Of a stretch of 44,946 nt of DNA, positions 1 to 6,734 are shown piece by piece. Each line of letters begins with the position of its first letter. Position 1 is the stretch's first letter. A model generated the notes under the pieces. It saw only the letters and a list, made by a program, of their open reading frames with translations, was not told the origin of the DNA and did not search any database. The stretch spans positions 1-44,946 of the forward strand of contig JAUNHH010000019.1 in assembly GCA_030524055.1 (NCBI GenBank), read 5' to 3'. This stretch comes from Actinomycetaceae bacterium. Lineage in GTDB: Bacteria; Actinomycetota; Actinomycetes; Actinomycetales; Actinomycetaceae. Position numbers and translations under genes: made by a program.

Positions 1-1
1 T

Positions 2-1153
2 ATGTTTATACGGCGGGTGAGGCTGCGGAATTTTCAAGTATTTGGACCAGAACCTGTTTCTGTTGAACTGGGGCGGTATACCCAACTTTTGGGAGCGAAT
101 TGGGCAGGCAAAACTGCCCTATTAGAGGCTCTGTCTCGGCTTTTTAGTCCGCTGCCTGGCATCCGGAAAATCCGGCGAGAGGATTTCCATCCTCTGGATC
201 ATTCGCACACTGCTGCAGGTGAAACGACAGAACAAGTGCTCTGGATTGAAGCCGATGTCGACATCTCGGTGCGGATGGGAGACCATTTAGCAGCGGAACT
301 TCCCCAGCGCATAAGGGAGATGTGCATTCAAACCGATGCGGGCGAAACAGGCGCCCCGATTCGCATTCGCCTCACTGCGACGCTAGGCCCGGACGGCCCG
401 ATCACCGAAAAAATCGAGTACGTCATCGCCGTTGATAGTCGTAACGAACCGCTCCGCTGCGCCCCAATGCCTGACTCTGACCGCGCCTACTTTGAGGTCC
501 ACTACCTTCCAACGCAAACACAGGTTGCCGGGGAAGTGCTTCGCGCCTCGGCCTCGTATATGGAAAGTAAAATGCGAGACGGCAGCGAACCCGCCGCCAA
601 TACCCAACTCAACGCCTTTATTTCCGCGGCGATCGACATTTTGCGGCAGGCCCGCGCGATCCTCGACAGCGAGATTCACGGTGACTCGGCCAGCCTCAAG
701 GCCGACACCGAACTGAGCGATCCCGACTTCTCAGCCACTCCCTTTGCCCCTAATGAAATAGAGCAGGTTCTACGTGAACTCGTTGCCCCGGCCTCGTCAA
801 TGCCAACGAAGGCGGAGCCCCGCAGCTTGACGGATGGGCAGAAAACCCTGCTGCACCTTGCCATGGTGTTGGCCAGGCACTCGTTGACACACAGTACCCA
901 AACCAGTAATGAAACCCCCTTGGGCACAGACATCCCGGCTATGCCACTACTGACTCTGGTGGCCATGGATGACCTCGTTAACCTGCCTGCTCAGTATCAA
1001 GTGTGGGCAACCATGATGCTCAGCGAAACTAAGCACCTCACTGGCCTGCAGGAAGTGCTCGCCACCCGCGCCCGGCCCTATTGTGTTGGGCGATATGCAC
1101 GCTCGCTTCCCGAGGAACAGCGCGAAACTTACGTGGAGATTCCCCTTCCGTAA
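2..1153 (+). CDS. OLD-like AAA ATPase, short form without a nuclease domain
   Basis: The N-terminus (MFIRRVRLRNFQVFG) and the Walker A motif GANWAGKT at residues 31-38 are typical of the OLD/RecF-like ATPases that carry a C-terminal Toprim nuclease. An ABC-signature-like stretch (LTDGQKTLLHLA) follows near residue 280. The usual Walker B acidic box (EEPE in relatives) reads MDDLVN. The LATHSP switch reads LATRARP, and the protein stops about 30 residues later. At 383 aa it is far shorter than the 550-700 aa usual for the family, and the Toprim half is absent. The next 90 bases hold a protein-like stretch in another frame, ending in TLGQRLG at about 1240, so a frameshift or decayed C-terminus is possible. 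A GCCCCGGCCTCGT repeat arm at 785-797 is translated as APASS. The start lies at the window edge, so nothing upstream can be judged. Confidence 0.6.
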   Translation: MFIRRVRLRNFQVFGPEPVSVELGRYTQLLGANWAGKTALLEALSRLFSPLPGIRKIRREDFHPLDHSHTAAGETTEQVLWIEADVDISVRMGDHLAAELPQRIREMCIQTDAGETGAPIRIRLTATLGPDGPITEKIEYVIAVDSRNEPLRCAPMPDSDRAYFEVHYLPTQTQVAGEVLRASASYMESKMRDGSEPAANTQLNAFISAAIDILRQARAILDSEIHGDSASLKADTELSDPDFSATPFAPNEIEQVLRELVAPASSMPTKAEPRSLTDGQKTLLHLAMVLARHSLTHSTQTSNETPLGTDIPAMPLLTLVAMDDLVNLPAQYQVWATMMLSETKHLTGLQEVLATRARPYCVGRYARSLPEEQRETYVEIPLP

Positions 1154-1278
1154 GTGCCCTCAGCGGGCGGTCCGTCGCACAAGCAACCACGACCCTCCCA
1201 GCGGACCAGTTGCCAACCCTGGGCCAGCGACTAGGGTAAAGCGATGGGCATCCCTTAAGAAACGGAACGGCGGCAGCA

Positions 1279-1929
1279 ATGGAAACAATAGAATGGCCGG
1301 GAATTCTTGACCCCGAGACACTCAAACCACACCACGTTGAGCGCGCCCATCGGCTGGCAGACGCCGCCAAATCAGGCAACTGGGCCGCTGTTTTCGACAT
1401 TGTGGGCGCCACCCCTACGCTTAGCGCGAATCAATGGCGGATCGGAGGATCGTCATGGTTTGCTCCACTACACCAGGCGGCATGGTTGGGCGCGCCCGTT
1501 GAGGTGGTCAATCAGCTGATCACGCGTGGTGCGTGGCGTTCACTGCGGACCGCAGAGGGAGATCGGCCCATTGACATTGCCCGGCGCCGTCATCACCAGC
1601 ATCTTGAGGACGCACTCGCCGTGCCCGCCCCCAACAACATTGAGGCGCGGCGATTCGCTGCCTGGGACCAGCGCCTCAGTGACCTGATCTCGGAACGAAC
1701 CGGCCACCTCCCACCGGTCAGGATCCGGCCAGTCCCCACCGAAGTCATCGTCATGGAACCTCTCGACCACCTCTGGTTCGCTTATCCCGGCATGTACGGC
1801 GGCTTCGCCATGTCAGTCCACAGAAACCGGCTTGTCGTTGAAAGCTGGAGTCGCGTTGTTGGCGGTTCTGGCCAAGCCCATGTCATTACCGAGGGCGGCT
1901 GCGTGCTGGTTGAACAGGGATTCGTCTAA
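1279..1929 (+). CDS. Ankyrin-repeat protein
   Basis: This 216 aa protein contains an ankyrin-type segment around residues 55-115, with hallmarks APLHQAAWLGAPVEVV and LITRGAWRSLRT followed by RPIDIARRR. This matches small ankyrin proteins common in Actinobacteria that are thought to mediate protein-protein contacts in the cytoplasm. The C-terminal third (MEPLDHLWFAYPGMYGGF and onwards) is conserved-looking but has no function I can name. There is no signal peptide or membrane segment. The ATG is preceded by GGAACGGCGGCAGCA, a poor ribosome site. It begins about 125 bases after the shortened ATPase on the same strand. The call is by motif; partner and role are unknown. Confidence 0.65.
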   Translation: METIEWPGILDPETLKPHHVERAHRLADAAKSGNWAAVFDIVGATPTLSANQWRIGGSSWFAPLHQAAWLGAPVEVVNQLITRGAWRSLRTAEGDRPIDIARRRHHQHLEDALAVPAPNNIEARRFAAWDQRLSDLISERTGHLPPVRIRPVPTEVIVMEPLDHLWFAYPGMYGGFAMSVHRNRLVVESWSRVVGGSGQAHVITEGGCVLVEQGFV

Positions 1930-2031
1930 GGCGGTGCCTCATCCGAGAAATCGTTGGCGTAGTGGGGCGCAGGTTTCTGTTGCCCGGCAGAATCTTTCAG
2001 GTGTAGCCTTGGAGCAGAGGCCGTTAGGGGT

Positions 2032-2057
2032 GAGCCACCCGCTCCAACGAGTGACCC
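2032..2057 (-). terminator. Hairpin after the downstream small-protein gene
   Basis: On the minus strand GGGTCACTCG and CGGGTGGCTC pair around the loop TTGGAG, with several G-U pairs. The same hairpin follows the other cassette copy. There is no U-run, so termination is an inference. Confidence 0.45.
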
Positions 2058-2073
2058 ACCTTGAGTGTCCTTA

Positions 2074-2226
2074 TTACGGGCCCATTAGGGCCTGGATAAG
2101 GCCCTCGATGGCCTTTAGAAGAACAGCAAAGGCCAGGATCCTCGTTGTTATTCCGTCACAGCGGAATTCGAAGATTCTGGCTTTGCCTTTGCACGCACAC
2201 TGTTTGTGTTTGCGCTTTCCTTGCAC
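2074..2226 (-). CDS. Small basic-amphipathic protein, copy 2 (50 aa)
   Basis: A GTG start at 2226 follows an AAAGGGGGTGGTGG ribosome site. The 50 aa product has a basic, Cys-containing N-terminus (QGKRKHKQCACKGKAR), then IFEFRCDGITTRI, then a hydrophobic helix LAFAVLLKAIEGLIQALMGP. It aligns end to end with the product of 2455-2610. The core KGKARIFEFRxDGITTRIL is identical, changes in the helix are conservative (I/F, V/L), and at least four codon changes are silent third-position changes (AGA/AGG, GCC/GCA, GTT/GTC, CTT/CTC). This copy has three cysteines (CAC and FRC) that the other lacks. I do not recognise the family. Candidates are a membrane-active peptide, a bacteriocin-like peptide or a type I toxin. 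The antisense frame is also open in both copies, so coding strand confidence is moderate. Confidence 0.6.
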   Translation of the reverse strand: MQGKRKHKQCACKGKARIFEFRCDGITTRILAFAVLLKAIEGLIQALMGP

Positions 2227-2328
2227 GGGCCACCACCCCCTTTCTGCGGGACAACCTCACCGGCGAAGAACACGTGCCGGACCGGGGGTGTGCCGCTGAG
2301 GGGCACCTCTAAGCTTAGCGAGTAACCT
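2227..2328 (-). promoter_or_regulatory. Conserved leader of the downstream cassette
   Basis: The minus-strand leader starts with GGTTAC and contains GTGCCCCTCAGCGGCAC (stem GTGCC/GGCAC) and a CCGG...CCGG pair, then GGTGAGGTTGT and the ribosome site. The same elements occur at 2611-2711. One frame through it is also open, giving VPLSGTPP...AGEVV in both copies, so it may be a leader peptide, a structured RNA, or both. Here the open frame could start at GTG 2351 and runs through the small gene in another frame (67 aa). Confidence 0.45.
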
Positions 2329-2414
2329 TCTATTCGGCGCGGGTGATTCACTGTTTTCCTCTTGCCTGCCTGTTTTAGGCGGGTGTACTCTAGGTGGCAG
2401 AGGACATTAGGGGA

Positions 2415-2440
2415 GGGCCACCCGCTCGAACGAGTGACCC
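2415..2440 (-). terminator. Hairpin after the upstream small-protein gene
   Basis: On the minus strand GGGTCACTCG pairs with CGGGTGGCCC around TTCGAG (10 pairs including G-U). It is conserved at 2032-2057, and its position just past the stop codon suggests a terminator or stabiliser. Confidence 0.45.
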
Positions 2441-2454
2441 TCTTTGAGGAGTCC

Positions 2455-2610
2455 TTATCCTGGGCCCGTTAGGGCCTGGATGAGGCCCTCGATGGCCTTT
2501 ACAAGGACAGCAATTGCCAGGATCCTCGTTGTTATTCCGTCGGCGCGGAATTCGAAGATCCTGGCTTTGCCTTTGCCCTCACGCTTGTCGCGTTTGCGCT
2601 TTCCTCGCAT
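2455..2610 (-). CDS. Small basic-amphipathic protein, copy 1 (51 aa)
   Basis: An ATG at 2610 is preceded by AAAGGGGGTGAT with a five-base gap, nearly perfect complementarity to 16S rRNA. The 51 aa protein has a strongly basic start (RGKRKRDKREGKGKAR), the shared core IFEFRADGITTRI and a C-terminal amphipathic helix LAIAVLVKAIEGLIQALTGPG. There is no signal peptide and no Trp. An upstream leader frame ends at TAATG, overlapping this start codon by two bases, so translational coupling is possible. In that leader frame an in-frame TAG lies just before GGTTAC, so any leader peptide here is short. Function is unknown. The strand was chosen for the ribosome site, matching lengths and hydrophobic-helix composition; the opposite strand is also open. 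Confidence 0.65.
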   Translation of the reverse strand: MRGKRKRDKREGKGKARIFEFRADGITTRILAIAVLVKAIEGLIQALTGPG

Positions 2611-2711
2611 TAGCCATCACCCCCTTTCTGCAGTACAACCTCACCGGCAAGGACATGTGCCTGATCCGGGGGTGTGCCGCTGAGGGGCACTTCCAAGTTT
2701 AATGGGTAACC
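2611..2711 (-). promoter_or_regulatory. Conserved leader of the upstream cassette
   Basis: Counterpart of 2227-2328. GGTTACCC, GTGCCCCTCAGCGGCAC and CCGG-CCGG are retained, while the bases between the two CCGG blocks differ by compensating single-base indels. It may form an RNA structure ahead of the ribosome site and also reads VPLSGTPP...AGEVVLQKGGDG. Confidence 0.45.
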
Positions 2712-2738
2712 CTACATTTGGCGTTGGTTCTGAACCTC

Positions 2739-2751
2739 GCCCCGCCCTCGT
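2739..2751. repeat. Single arm of the GCCCCGCCCTCGT repeat
   Basis: One copy of the dispersed G+C-rich arm, lying between the small-protein cassettes and their putative operators. Confidence 0.7.
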
Positions 2752-2767
2752 ATATGCGTCAGTTCCA

Positions 2768-2845
2768 CATATGTCAGCGTTGGGAACATAAGTAGGTGCC
2801 GGGGGTCTTCCCAACGCTGGCATATCTTCCCAACGCCTACATATG
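2768..2845. promoter_or_regulatory. Three copies of a 19-bp motif (putative operator)
   Basis: Copy 1 is CATATGTCAGCGTTGGGAA at 2768-2786 on the plus strand. Copies 2 and 3 are on the minus strand at 2808-2826 (GATATGCCAGCGTTGGGAA) and 2827-2845 (CATATGTAGGCGTTGGGAA), directly abutting each other. Copy 1 faces them, so AGCGTTGGGAA/TTCCCAACGCT can also form a hairpin. The site lies just upstream of the small-protein cassettes and 36 bases past the end of the siderophore operon. Binding of a regulator is an inference. Confidence 0.6.
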
Positions 2846-2881
2846 TTGATGGCCGCCAGCCCAGCGGCGTGAACTCACCCG

Positions 2882-3661
2882 CTACACCAGCCCTCCGGGC
2901 ACTACCACAGGCTTGCCGGTTGCAGGATCGGCCAAAATCGCCGCTTCAATGTCATACACCCTGCGCAGATTCTCCGGGGTGAGGACCTCCTCAGGACGCC
3001 CTTCCGCGTACACAATCCCATCGCGCAACGCCACCACATAATCGGCAAAACGCGCCGTCAATGTCAGGTCATGCAGCACCGCAATCACCGTCCCGCGCCC
3101 AGCTTGACGCAGCCGCGACACCGTTTCGAGAATGTCTATTTGATGCGCAATATCAAGGAAAGTGGTGGGCTCGTCCAGGAGCAACACGGGCGCTGCCTGA
3201 GCAATTGTCATTGCCACCCACGCGCGCTGGCGTTGCCCACCAGAAAGCGACTGCAATGGTCGATCGGCCAGTGCGTCCAAACCGGTTCGCATCAGGGCAT
3301 CGCTAACGACGTCCTCATCGCGTGCGGACCACTGGTCATACCAACGACGATGCGGGTCCCGCCCTCGTGAGACCAGATCAGTCACCGTCAAGTTCTCAGG
3401 CGCCACGGGAGACTGCGGTAAAAACGCGACCTGCTTCGCATGTAGTCGTGGAGGAATATGACGGATATCTTTACCGTCCAACAACACCTGACCTCTCCAC
3501 GGCAAAAGGCGCGCTAAAGTTTTGACGAGCGTTGACTTCCCCGACCCATTAGGCCCAATCACAGCGGTCACTGCATCTCCAGGAATATCCACATCAATGC
3601 CCTGAAGAACGCGAAGCGCCCCATAACCAACCTCTAAACCGCGGATTTCGTAAAGACTCAC
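2882..3661 (-). CDS. Iron-siderophore ABC transporter ATP-binding protein (FecE/FepC type)
   Basis: This 259 aa cytoplasmic ATPase powers the importer formed with the two permeases upstream. Walker A GPNGSGKS is at residues 36-43, the Q-loop at FLPQSP, the signature LSGGQRQR near 139, Walker B VLLLDEPTTFLD near 159, and the switch His in LHD. The helical region and the motif DIAHQIDILE are typical of the siderophore/B12 importer class. A longer ORF extends to 3772, but the GTG at 3661 is chosen because AAGGAGGAATCCG precedes it and it overlaps the permease stop as GTGA, which implies translational coupling. It is the last gene of the operon. The exact siderophore cannot be read. Confidence 0.93.
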   Translation of the reverse strand: MSLYEIRGLEVGYGALRVLQGIDVDIPGDAVTAVIGPNGSGKSTLVKTLARLLPWRGQVLLDGKDIRHIPPRLHAKQVAFLPQSPVAPENLTVTDLVSRGRDPHRRWYDQWSARDEDVVSDALMRTGLDALADRPLQSLSGGQRQRAWVAMTIAQAAPVLLLDEPTTFLDIAHQIDILETVSRLRQAGRGTVIAVLHDLTLTARFADYVVALRDGIVYAEGRPEEVLTPENLRRVYDIEAAILADPATGKPVVVPGGLV

Positions 3662-4734
3662 CGGATTCCTCCTTGGCCTTGCATTAATAGACGAATCAAC
3701 ACGGGCGCACCGATGGCAGCCGTCACTGCGCCAACGGGCAATTGCAAAGGAGAAAAGGCCATCCGCGCACAAAGGTCACTACCAACAACCATGACGGCTC
3801 CCAGCATTCCTGATGCGACGATGGGAGGCCGTGGGGCTCGAGTAAGCATCCGCGCCACATGCGGGCACGCCAGCGCCACAAACCCAATGGGACCAGAGGC
3901 AGCGACGGCAACAGAAGTCAGCACCACCGTGGCCAGTAGAAGCACAGCGGAATCCCGCGCGGGCCGGTGCCCAAGTGCTGTTGCCATGTCATTTCCTAGT
4001 TCGAGGGCGGGGAGGCGGGCTAAAAAGGGGATAACCGCGACCCCCACTACCGCTAACGTGGAGGCGACCGCGTACACCTCTGGCCAGGAACCCCGACTGA
4101 GAGAACCTGTGAGCCAGGCGTTGGCTTGTTCGGCCTCGTTCAGATCTGCGTGGATAAGCATCCAACTGGTGAGGCCTGAGAATGTCGCGGAAATCCCGAC
4201 GCCGAGGAGGATCATAAGGAGGGTGCTGCCTCGAATATGGCGCAGGATCAGTGCGAGGACAGCGGCACTGAGGAGGCCTCCCCCGAGTGCGGCTCCGCTA
4301 ATGCCGAGGGTGCCGAAGATGGTGCTGCTCCCGTCGCGGCTGTGTGCGCCGAAGACAATCGCTGCGACAGCGCCTGCACTGGCGCCGTGAGTGACCCCCA
4401 ATATGTCGGGGCTGGCCAAACTATTGCGCGTTGTGGACTGCATAATGGCACCGCATATGGCTAGGCTCGCACCAACTAGAGCGCCCAAGACAATCCGCGA
4501 CAGGCGCAGGCGGATAATCACTAGCGTTTCCCGGGAGTCTCCCAGCCCGGCGAGGGTGGCAACTACTCGTTCTAGCGGAATAAAAGACTCTCCAACACCA
4601 AGGGAAATGATCCCTAGCGCAAGGAAGATAAGTGCCGCGGTGCAAGCAACGAGGAGAGTGCGGGGCCGCCACCGGAGCGAAACTGGACCGCAACGAAAGA
4701 CGCGGATGCGTGCTAATGGACTGATGCGTGTCAT
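3658..4734 (-). CDS. FecCD-family siderophore permease, second subunit
   Basis: A 358 aa polytopic membrane protein of the FecCD (BtuC-like) family, with about ten hydrophobic segments. Family signatures include LRLSRIVLGALVGASLAICG, MQSTTRNSLASPDILGVTHGA and the late GPIGFVALACPHVARML. It forms the membrane channel of the importer as a heterodimer with the product of 4731-5744. Start and stop overlap both neighbours by four bases (ATGA upstream, GTGA downstream), so the four genes are translated as one unit. The N-terminus has a basic 25-residue stretch before the first membrane helix. Confidence 0.93.
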   Translation of the reverse strand: MTRISPLARIRVFRCGPVSLRWRPRTLLVACTAALIFLALGIISLGVGESFIPLERVVATLAGLGDSRETLVIIRLRLSRIVLGALVGASLAICGAIMQSTTRNSLASPDILGVTHGASAGAVAAIVFGAHSRDGSSTIFGTLGISGAALGGGLLSAAVLALILRHIRGSTLLMILLGVGISATFSGLTSWMLIHADLNEAEQANAWLTGSLSRGSWPEVYAVASTLAVVGVAVIPFLARLPALELGNDMATALGHRPARDSAVLLLATVVLTSVAVAASGPIGFVALACPHVARMLTRAPRPPIVASGMLGAVMVVGSDLCARMAFSPLQLPVGAVTAAIGAPVLIRLLMQGQGGIR

Positions 4735-5744
4735 TGGGATGTCCTGAATAGGCGCAAGACCAATAGGCAGAAGATCGGCCCACCAATGACCCCGAAAACA
4801 ATGCCCACAGGCAGTTCTCCGGCGGGAAGGATGACCCGCCCAAGGATGTCCGCACTGACGGTCAGAAGCGCTCCAAGCAGGGCGGAGGTAGGGATGAGGA
4901 GAAGGTACCTGTCGCGCGTTAGTGCCCGAGCCAGGTGCGGCGCCACAAGGCCCACAAACCCAAGCGACCCGACAAGACAGACCGCCCCACCGGCGAGCAG
5001 AGTGGTGGCCACCAAACCCAAGGCGCGTTCGCGCCGAAGGTGACGGCCAAGACTTGACGCCACGTCATCCCCAAGGATGAGGGCATCCAGTCCGGGCGCA
5101 TTCATAAGCGCACAGACGATCCCGACAGTGAGAATCGGAGCAATGACTACCACTGTGCTCAGGTCACGAACCCCGGCCAGTGATCCCACTGTCCAGTAGC
5201 GGTAGGAATCAAAGGCGGAGACGTCAAGAAGAAGGAGAATCCCTGTGAGTGCGGATAAGAGCGCAGATACTGCGCTTCCTGCCAGCACGAGGGCAGCGGG
5301 GGAGGCGTCGCGTCTATGGCCAGTGACAACCGCGATGGCCAGCACACTGAGGGTGCCCACTGCGGCCCCCACGAGGGCAGCGGCGAGGATTCCTAGGGGT
5401 GAGCGAAGTTCAACAACGGACACCGTCACCACCACAGCAAATGCTGCCCCCGATGTCACGCCCACAAGTCCCGGATCCGCTAAGGGGTTGCGGGTGTGCC
5501 CTTGGGTGAGGGCCCCGGCTGCCGCCAGGGCTGCTCCACCCAGCAGGGCCGCAAGGGTTCGGGGAATACGTTGTTGCCAGATGATCGCCCCGGCCTCGTT
5601 GGTGCTGCCGCGCAGCAGCGCACTAAGGACATCCGCAAAGGCGAGTTCGCGGGCGCCAATAAGAATCGACAGGATGGTGGCGATGATGAGGCAGGCGAGA
5701 AATACTAGCCATATTGTGGCCAGCAATCCCGGGCGGCCCCTCAT
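4731..5744 (-). CDS. FecCD-family siderophore permease, first subunit
   Basis: A 337 aa membrane permease. Signatures are IPRTLAALLGGAALAAAGAL, TQGHTRNPLADPGLVGVTSGA and GSLGFVGLVAPHLARAL. It pairs with the next permease to form the translocation path and overlaps both neighbours by four bases. Near residue 50 the peptide STNEAGAIIWQQ includes NEAGA, read from a GCCCCGGCCTCGTT repeat arm at 5587-5600. Relatives have a short variable linker here before the conserved IIWxxRxPRT, so the repeat appears tolerated in a periplasmic loop. Confidence 0.93.
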   Translation of the reverse strand: MRGRPGLLATIWLVFLACLIIATILSILIGARELAFADVLSALLRGSTNEAGAIIWQQRIPRTLAALLGGAALAAAGALTQGHTRNPLADPGLVGVTSGAAFAVVVTVSVVELRSPLGILAAALVGAAVGTLSVLAIAVVTGHRRDASPAALVLAGSAVSALLSALTGILLLLDVSAFDSYRYWTVGSLAGVRDLSTVVVIAPILTVGIVCALMNAPGLDALILGDDVASSLGRHLRRERALGLVATTLLAGGAVCLVGSLGFVGLVAPHLARALTRDRYLLLIPTSALLGALLTVSADILGRVILPAGELPVGIVFGVIGGPIFCLLVLRLFRTSQ

Positions 5745-6712
5745 AAGGTAGCGAGGAGCTGGTCAATCACTCCCACACAGTGGATTGCCGTTAAACCTGC
5801 ACCCTCGTGTGTTTGTCGATCTGAACGCACAACTTTCCCGGCGCTGACGGCGGGAAGCTGCTGGTAGAGCTGATTCTTTTGGAGCCCTTCCCATTCGGCG
5901 GTGTCATTGACCAACATAATAATGGCGGTGGCGTCTTTACCGGCAGCAAGAAGTTCCTCAGGGGAAAATTCTGCTTTCTCGCTAGAAATGGCCGTGGAGA
6001 ATGCTTGAGAGGGTTGAGCCCCGAGGTCTTGTAATACGAGCGATAGGAGCCGGCCACTACGGATTTCGACTTTTTCTGAGTCATACCCAATAGGTGCAAA
6101 AGTATTGCCCGAGAGTTTCTCGGCGTACTTTTTCTTTGTTTCCGCGACGGCCGCATCGTAACGGGAAATGACTTCTTTGGCTTTGTCTTCTGTGCCCGTT
6201 GCTTTCGCGACGAGGTTAAGGTCGTCTTGCCATGTGCTGGAGTCCTGGTCGCCAATAACGAGGACGGGGGCGATTTCCTGTAATTCAGGGAGAATCTCTT
6301 TTACGTCTTCTTCTCGGGAAATAATGACGTCAGGTTCTTTTGCAGCAATCGCTTCGATATTGATGTCGTCATCTAAGAAAATGGCTTCGGCGCCAGCTTT
6401 CTTTGCTGCTTCTAATTCTTTGGCGAGTGGAGATTCGAGGCCATTTTCGCTTTTTTCTTGATTCGGGTAACCGGTCAGGGGGAGGCCAAGGGAGAGCACA
6501 ATATCAAGGTCTCGTCGCCCTTCAAGAACCACGACCGAATCGATGTCAGCAGGGACCGTGACCTCGCCAATACTAGTGGTGACAGTGCGTGAACTTTGAG
6601 ACTGGTCGTTAGTTGATGAGGCGGAGTTACCGCTTTGGGTTGCCGTGCCAGTGCAGGCGGAGAGGAGAAAAAGGGGAGCAAGAAGTGCGGCAGCAAGCGC
6701 TTTACGAGACAT
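5741..6712 (-). CDS. Iron-siderophore substrate-binding lipoprotein
   Basis: A 323 aa lipoprotein with a short signal peptide and lipobox LSAC (Cys20), followed by a Ser/Thr/Gln-rich tether. The mature part is a class III (FepB/FhuD-like) binding protein: VTVPADIDSVVVLEGRRDLDIVLSLG opens the first lobe and EPDVIISREEDVKEILPELQEIAPVLV completes it, with a long linking helix mid-protein. It captures ferric siderophore outside the membrane and delivers it to the permeases. It is the first gene of the operon. There is no ribosome site; the -10 hexamer TAGCCT lies six bases before the ATG, so the mRNA is probably leaderless and the whole promoter is covered by the iron box. Confidence 0.93.
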   Translation of the reverse strand: MSRKALAAALLAPLFLLSACTGTATQSGNSASSTNDQSQSSRTVTTSIGEVTVPADIDSVVVLEGRRDLDIVLSLGLPLTGYPNQEKSENGLESPLAKELEAAKKAGAEAIFLDDDINIEAIAAKEPDVIISREEDVKEILPELQEIAPVLVIGDQDSSTWQDDLNLVAKATGTEDKAKEVISRYDAAVAETKKKYAEKLSGNTFAPIGYDSEKVEIRSGRLLSLVLQDLGAQPSQAFSTAISSEKAEFSPEELLAAGKDATAIIMLVNDTAEWEGLQKNQLYQQLPAVSAGKVVRSDRQTHEGAGLTAIHCVGVIDQLLATL

Positions 6713-6734
6713 AAGTTTAGGCTAGCCTAAACTT
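6713..6734 (-). promoter_or_regulatory. DtxR/IdeR-type iron box overlapping the -10 element
   Basis: A perfect 22-bp palindrome centred on TTTAGGCTAGCCTAAA, matching the TTAGGTTAGGCTAACCTAA iron-box core. It begins at the base next to the ATG of the binding-protein gene, and the predicted -10 (TAGCCT, 6719-6724) is inside it. Iron-loaded DtxR binding would block polymerase directly, so the importer should be made under iron limitation. Confidence 0.9.

Larger units (their letters stand above)
2025..2328 (-). repeat. Small-protein cassette, downstream copy (direct repeat of 2407-2711)
   Basis: About 300 bp is repeated with roughly 80% identity (by eye) at 2407-2711, in the same orientation. 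Read on the minus strand, each unit has a conserved ~100-base leader, a short ORF and a hairpin with the loop TTSGAG. The spacer between units (2329-2406) is not conserved. The unit boundaries follow the conserved gene parts, which suggests duplication of a whole expression cassette. Confidence 0.8.
2407..2711 (-). repeat. Small-protein cassette, upstream copy (direct repeat of 2025-2328)
   Basis: First unit in transcription order on the minus strand. It has the same leader-ORF-hairpin layout as 2025-2328, and an unrelated spacer separates the two. A GCCCCGCCCTCGT repeat arm (2739-2751) and the triple 19-bp motif lie just upstream. Confidence 0.8.

Noticed and set aside
1038-1412. 124-codon minus-strand ORF over the junction of the first two genes
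   Set aside because: No ribosome site, no family similarity, and it is antisense to two better-supported genes.
1832-2299. Plus-strand ORFs 1832-2299 and 2444-2683 share a similar translation (RxSMAF...ARILVVIP...)
   Set aside because: They are the antisense of the small-protein cassettes. They lack ribosome sites, have Arg/Pro/His-rich composition and differ in length at the N-terminus. The minus-strand frames have ribosome sites, equal lengths and a hydrophobic helix. Not fully excluded.
3358-3371. CCCGCCCTCGTG in the ABC ATPase gene as a repeat copy
   Set aside because: It encodes the family motif VSRGRDPH, which is expected there without any insertion.
3713-4390. 225-codon plus-strand ORF opposite the siderophore permease
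   Set aside because: Low-complexity Ala/Thr/Arg translation antisense to a clear FecCD gene; a shadow of G+C-rich codon bias.
5245-5751. 168-codon plus-strand ORF opposite the other permease
   Set aside because: Same reason: antisense shadow of a well-supported membrane protein gene.
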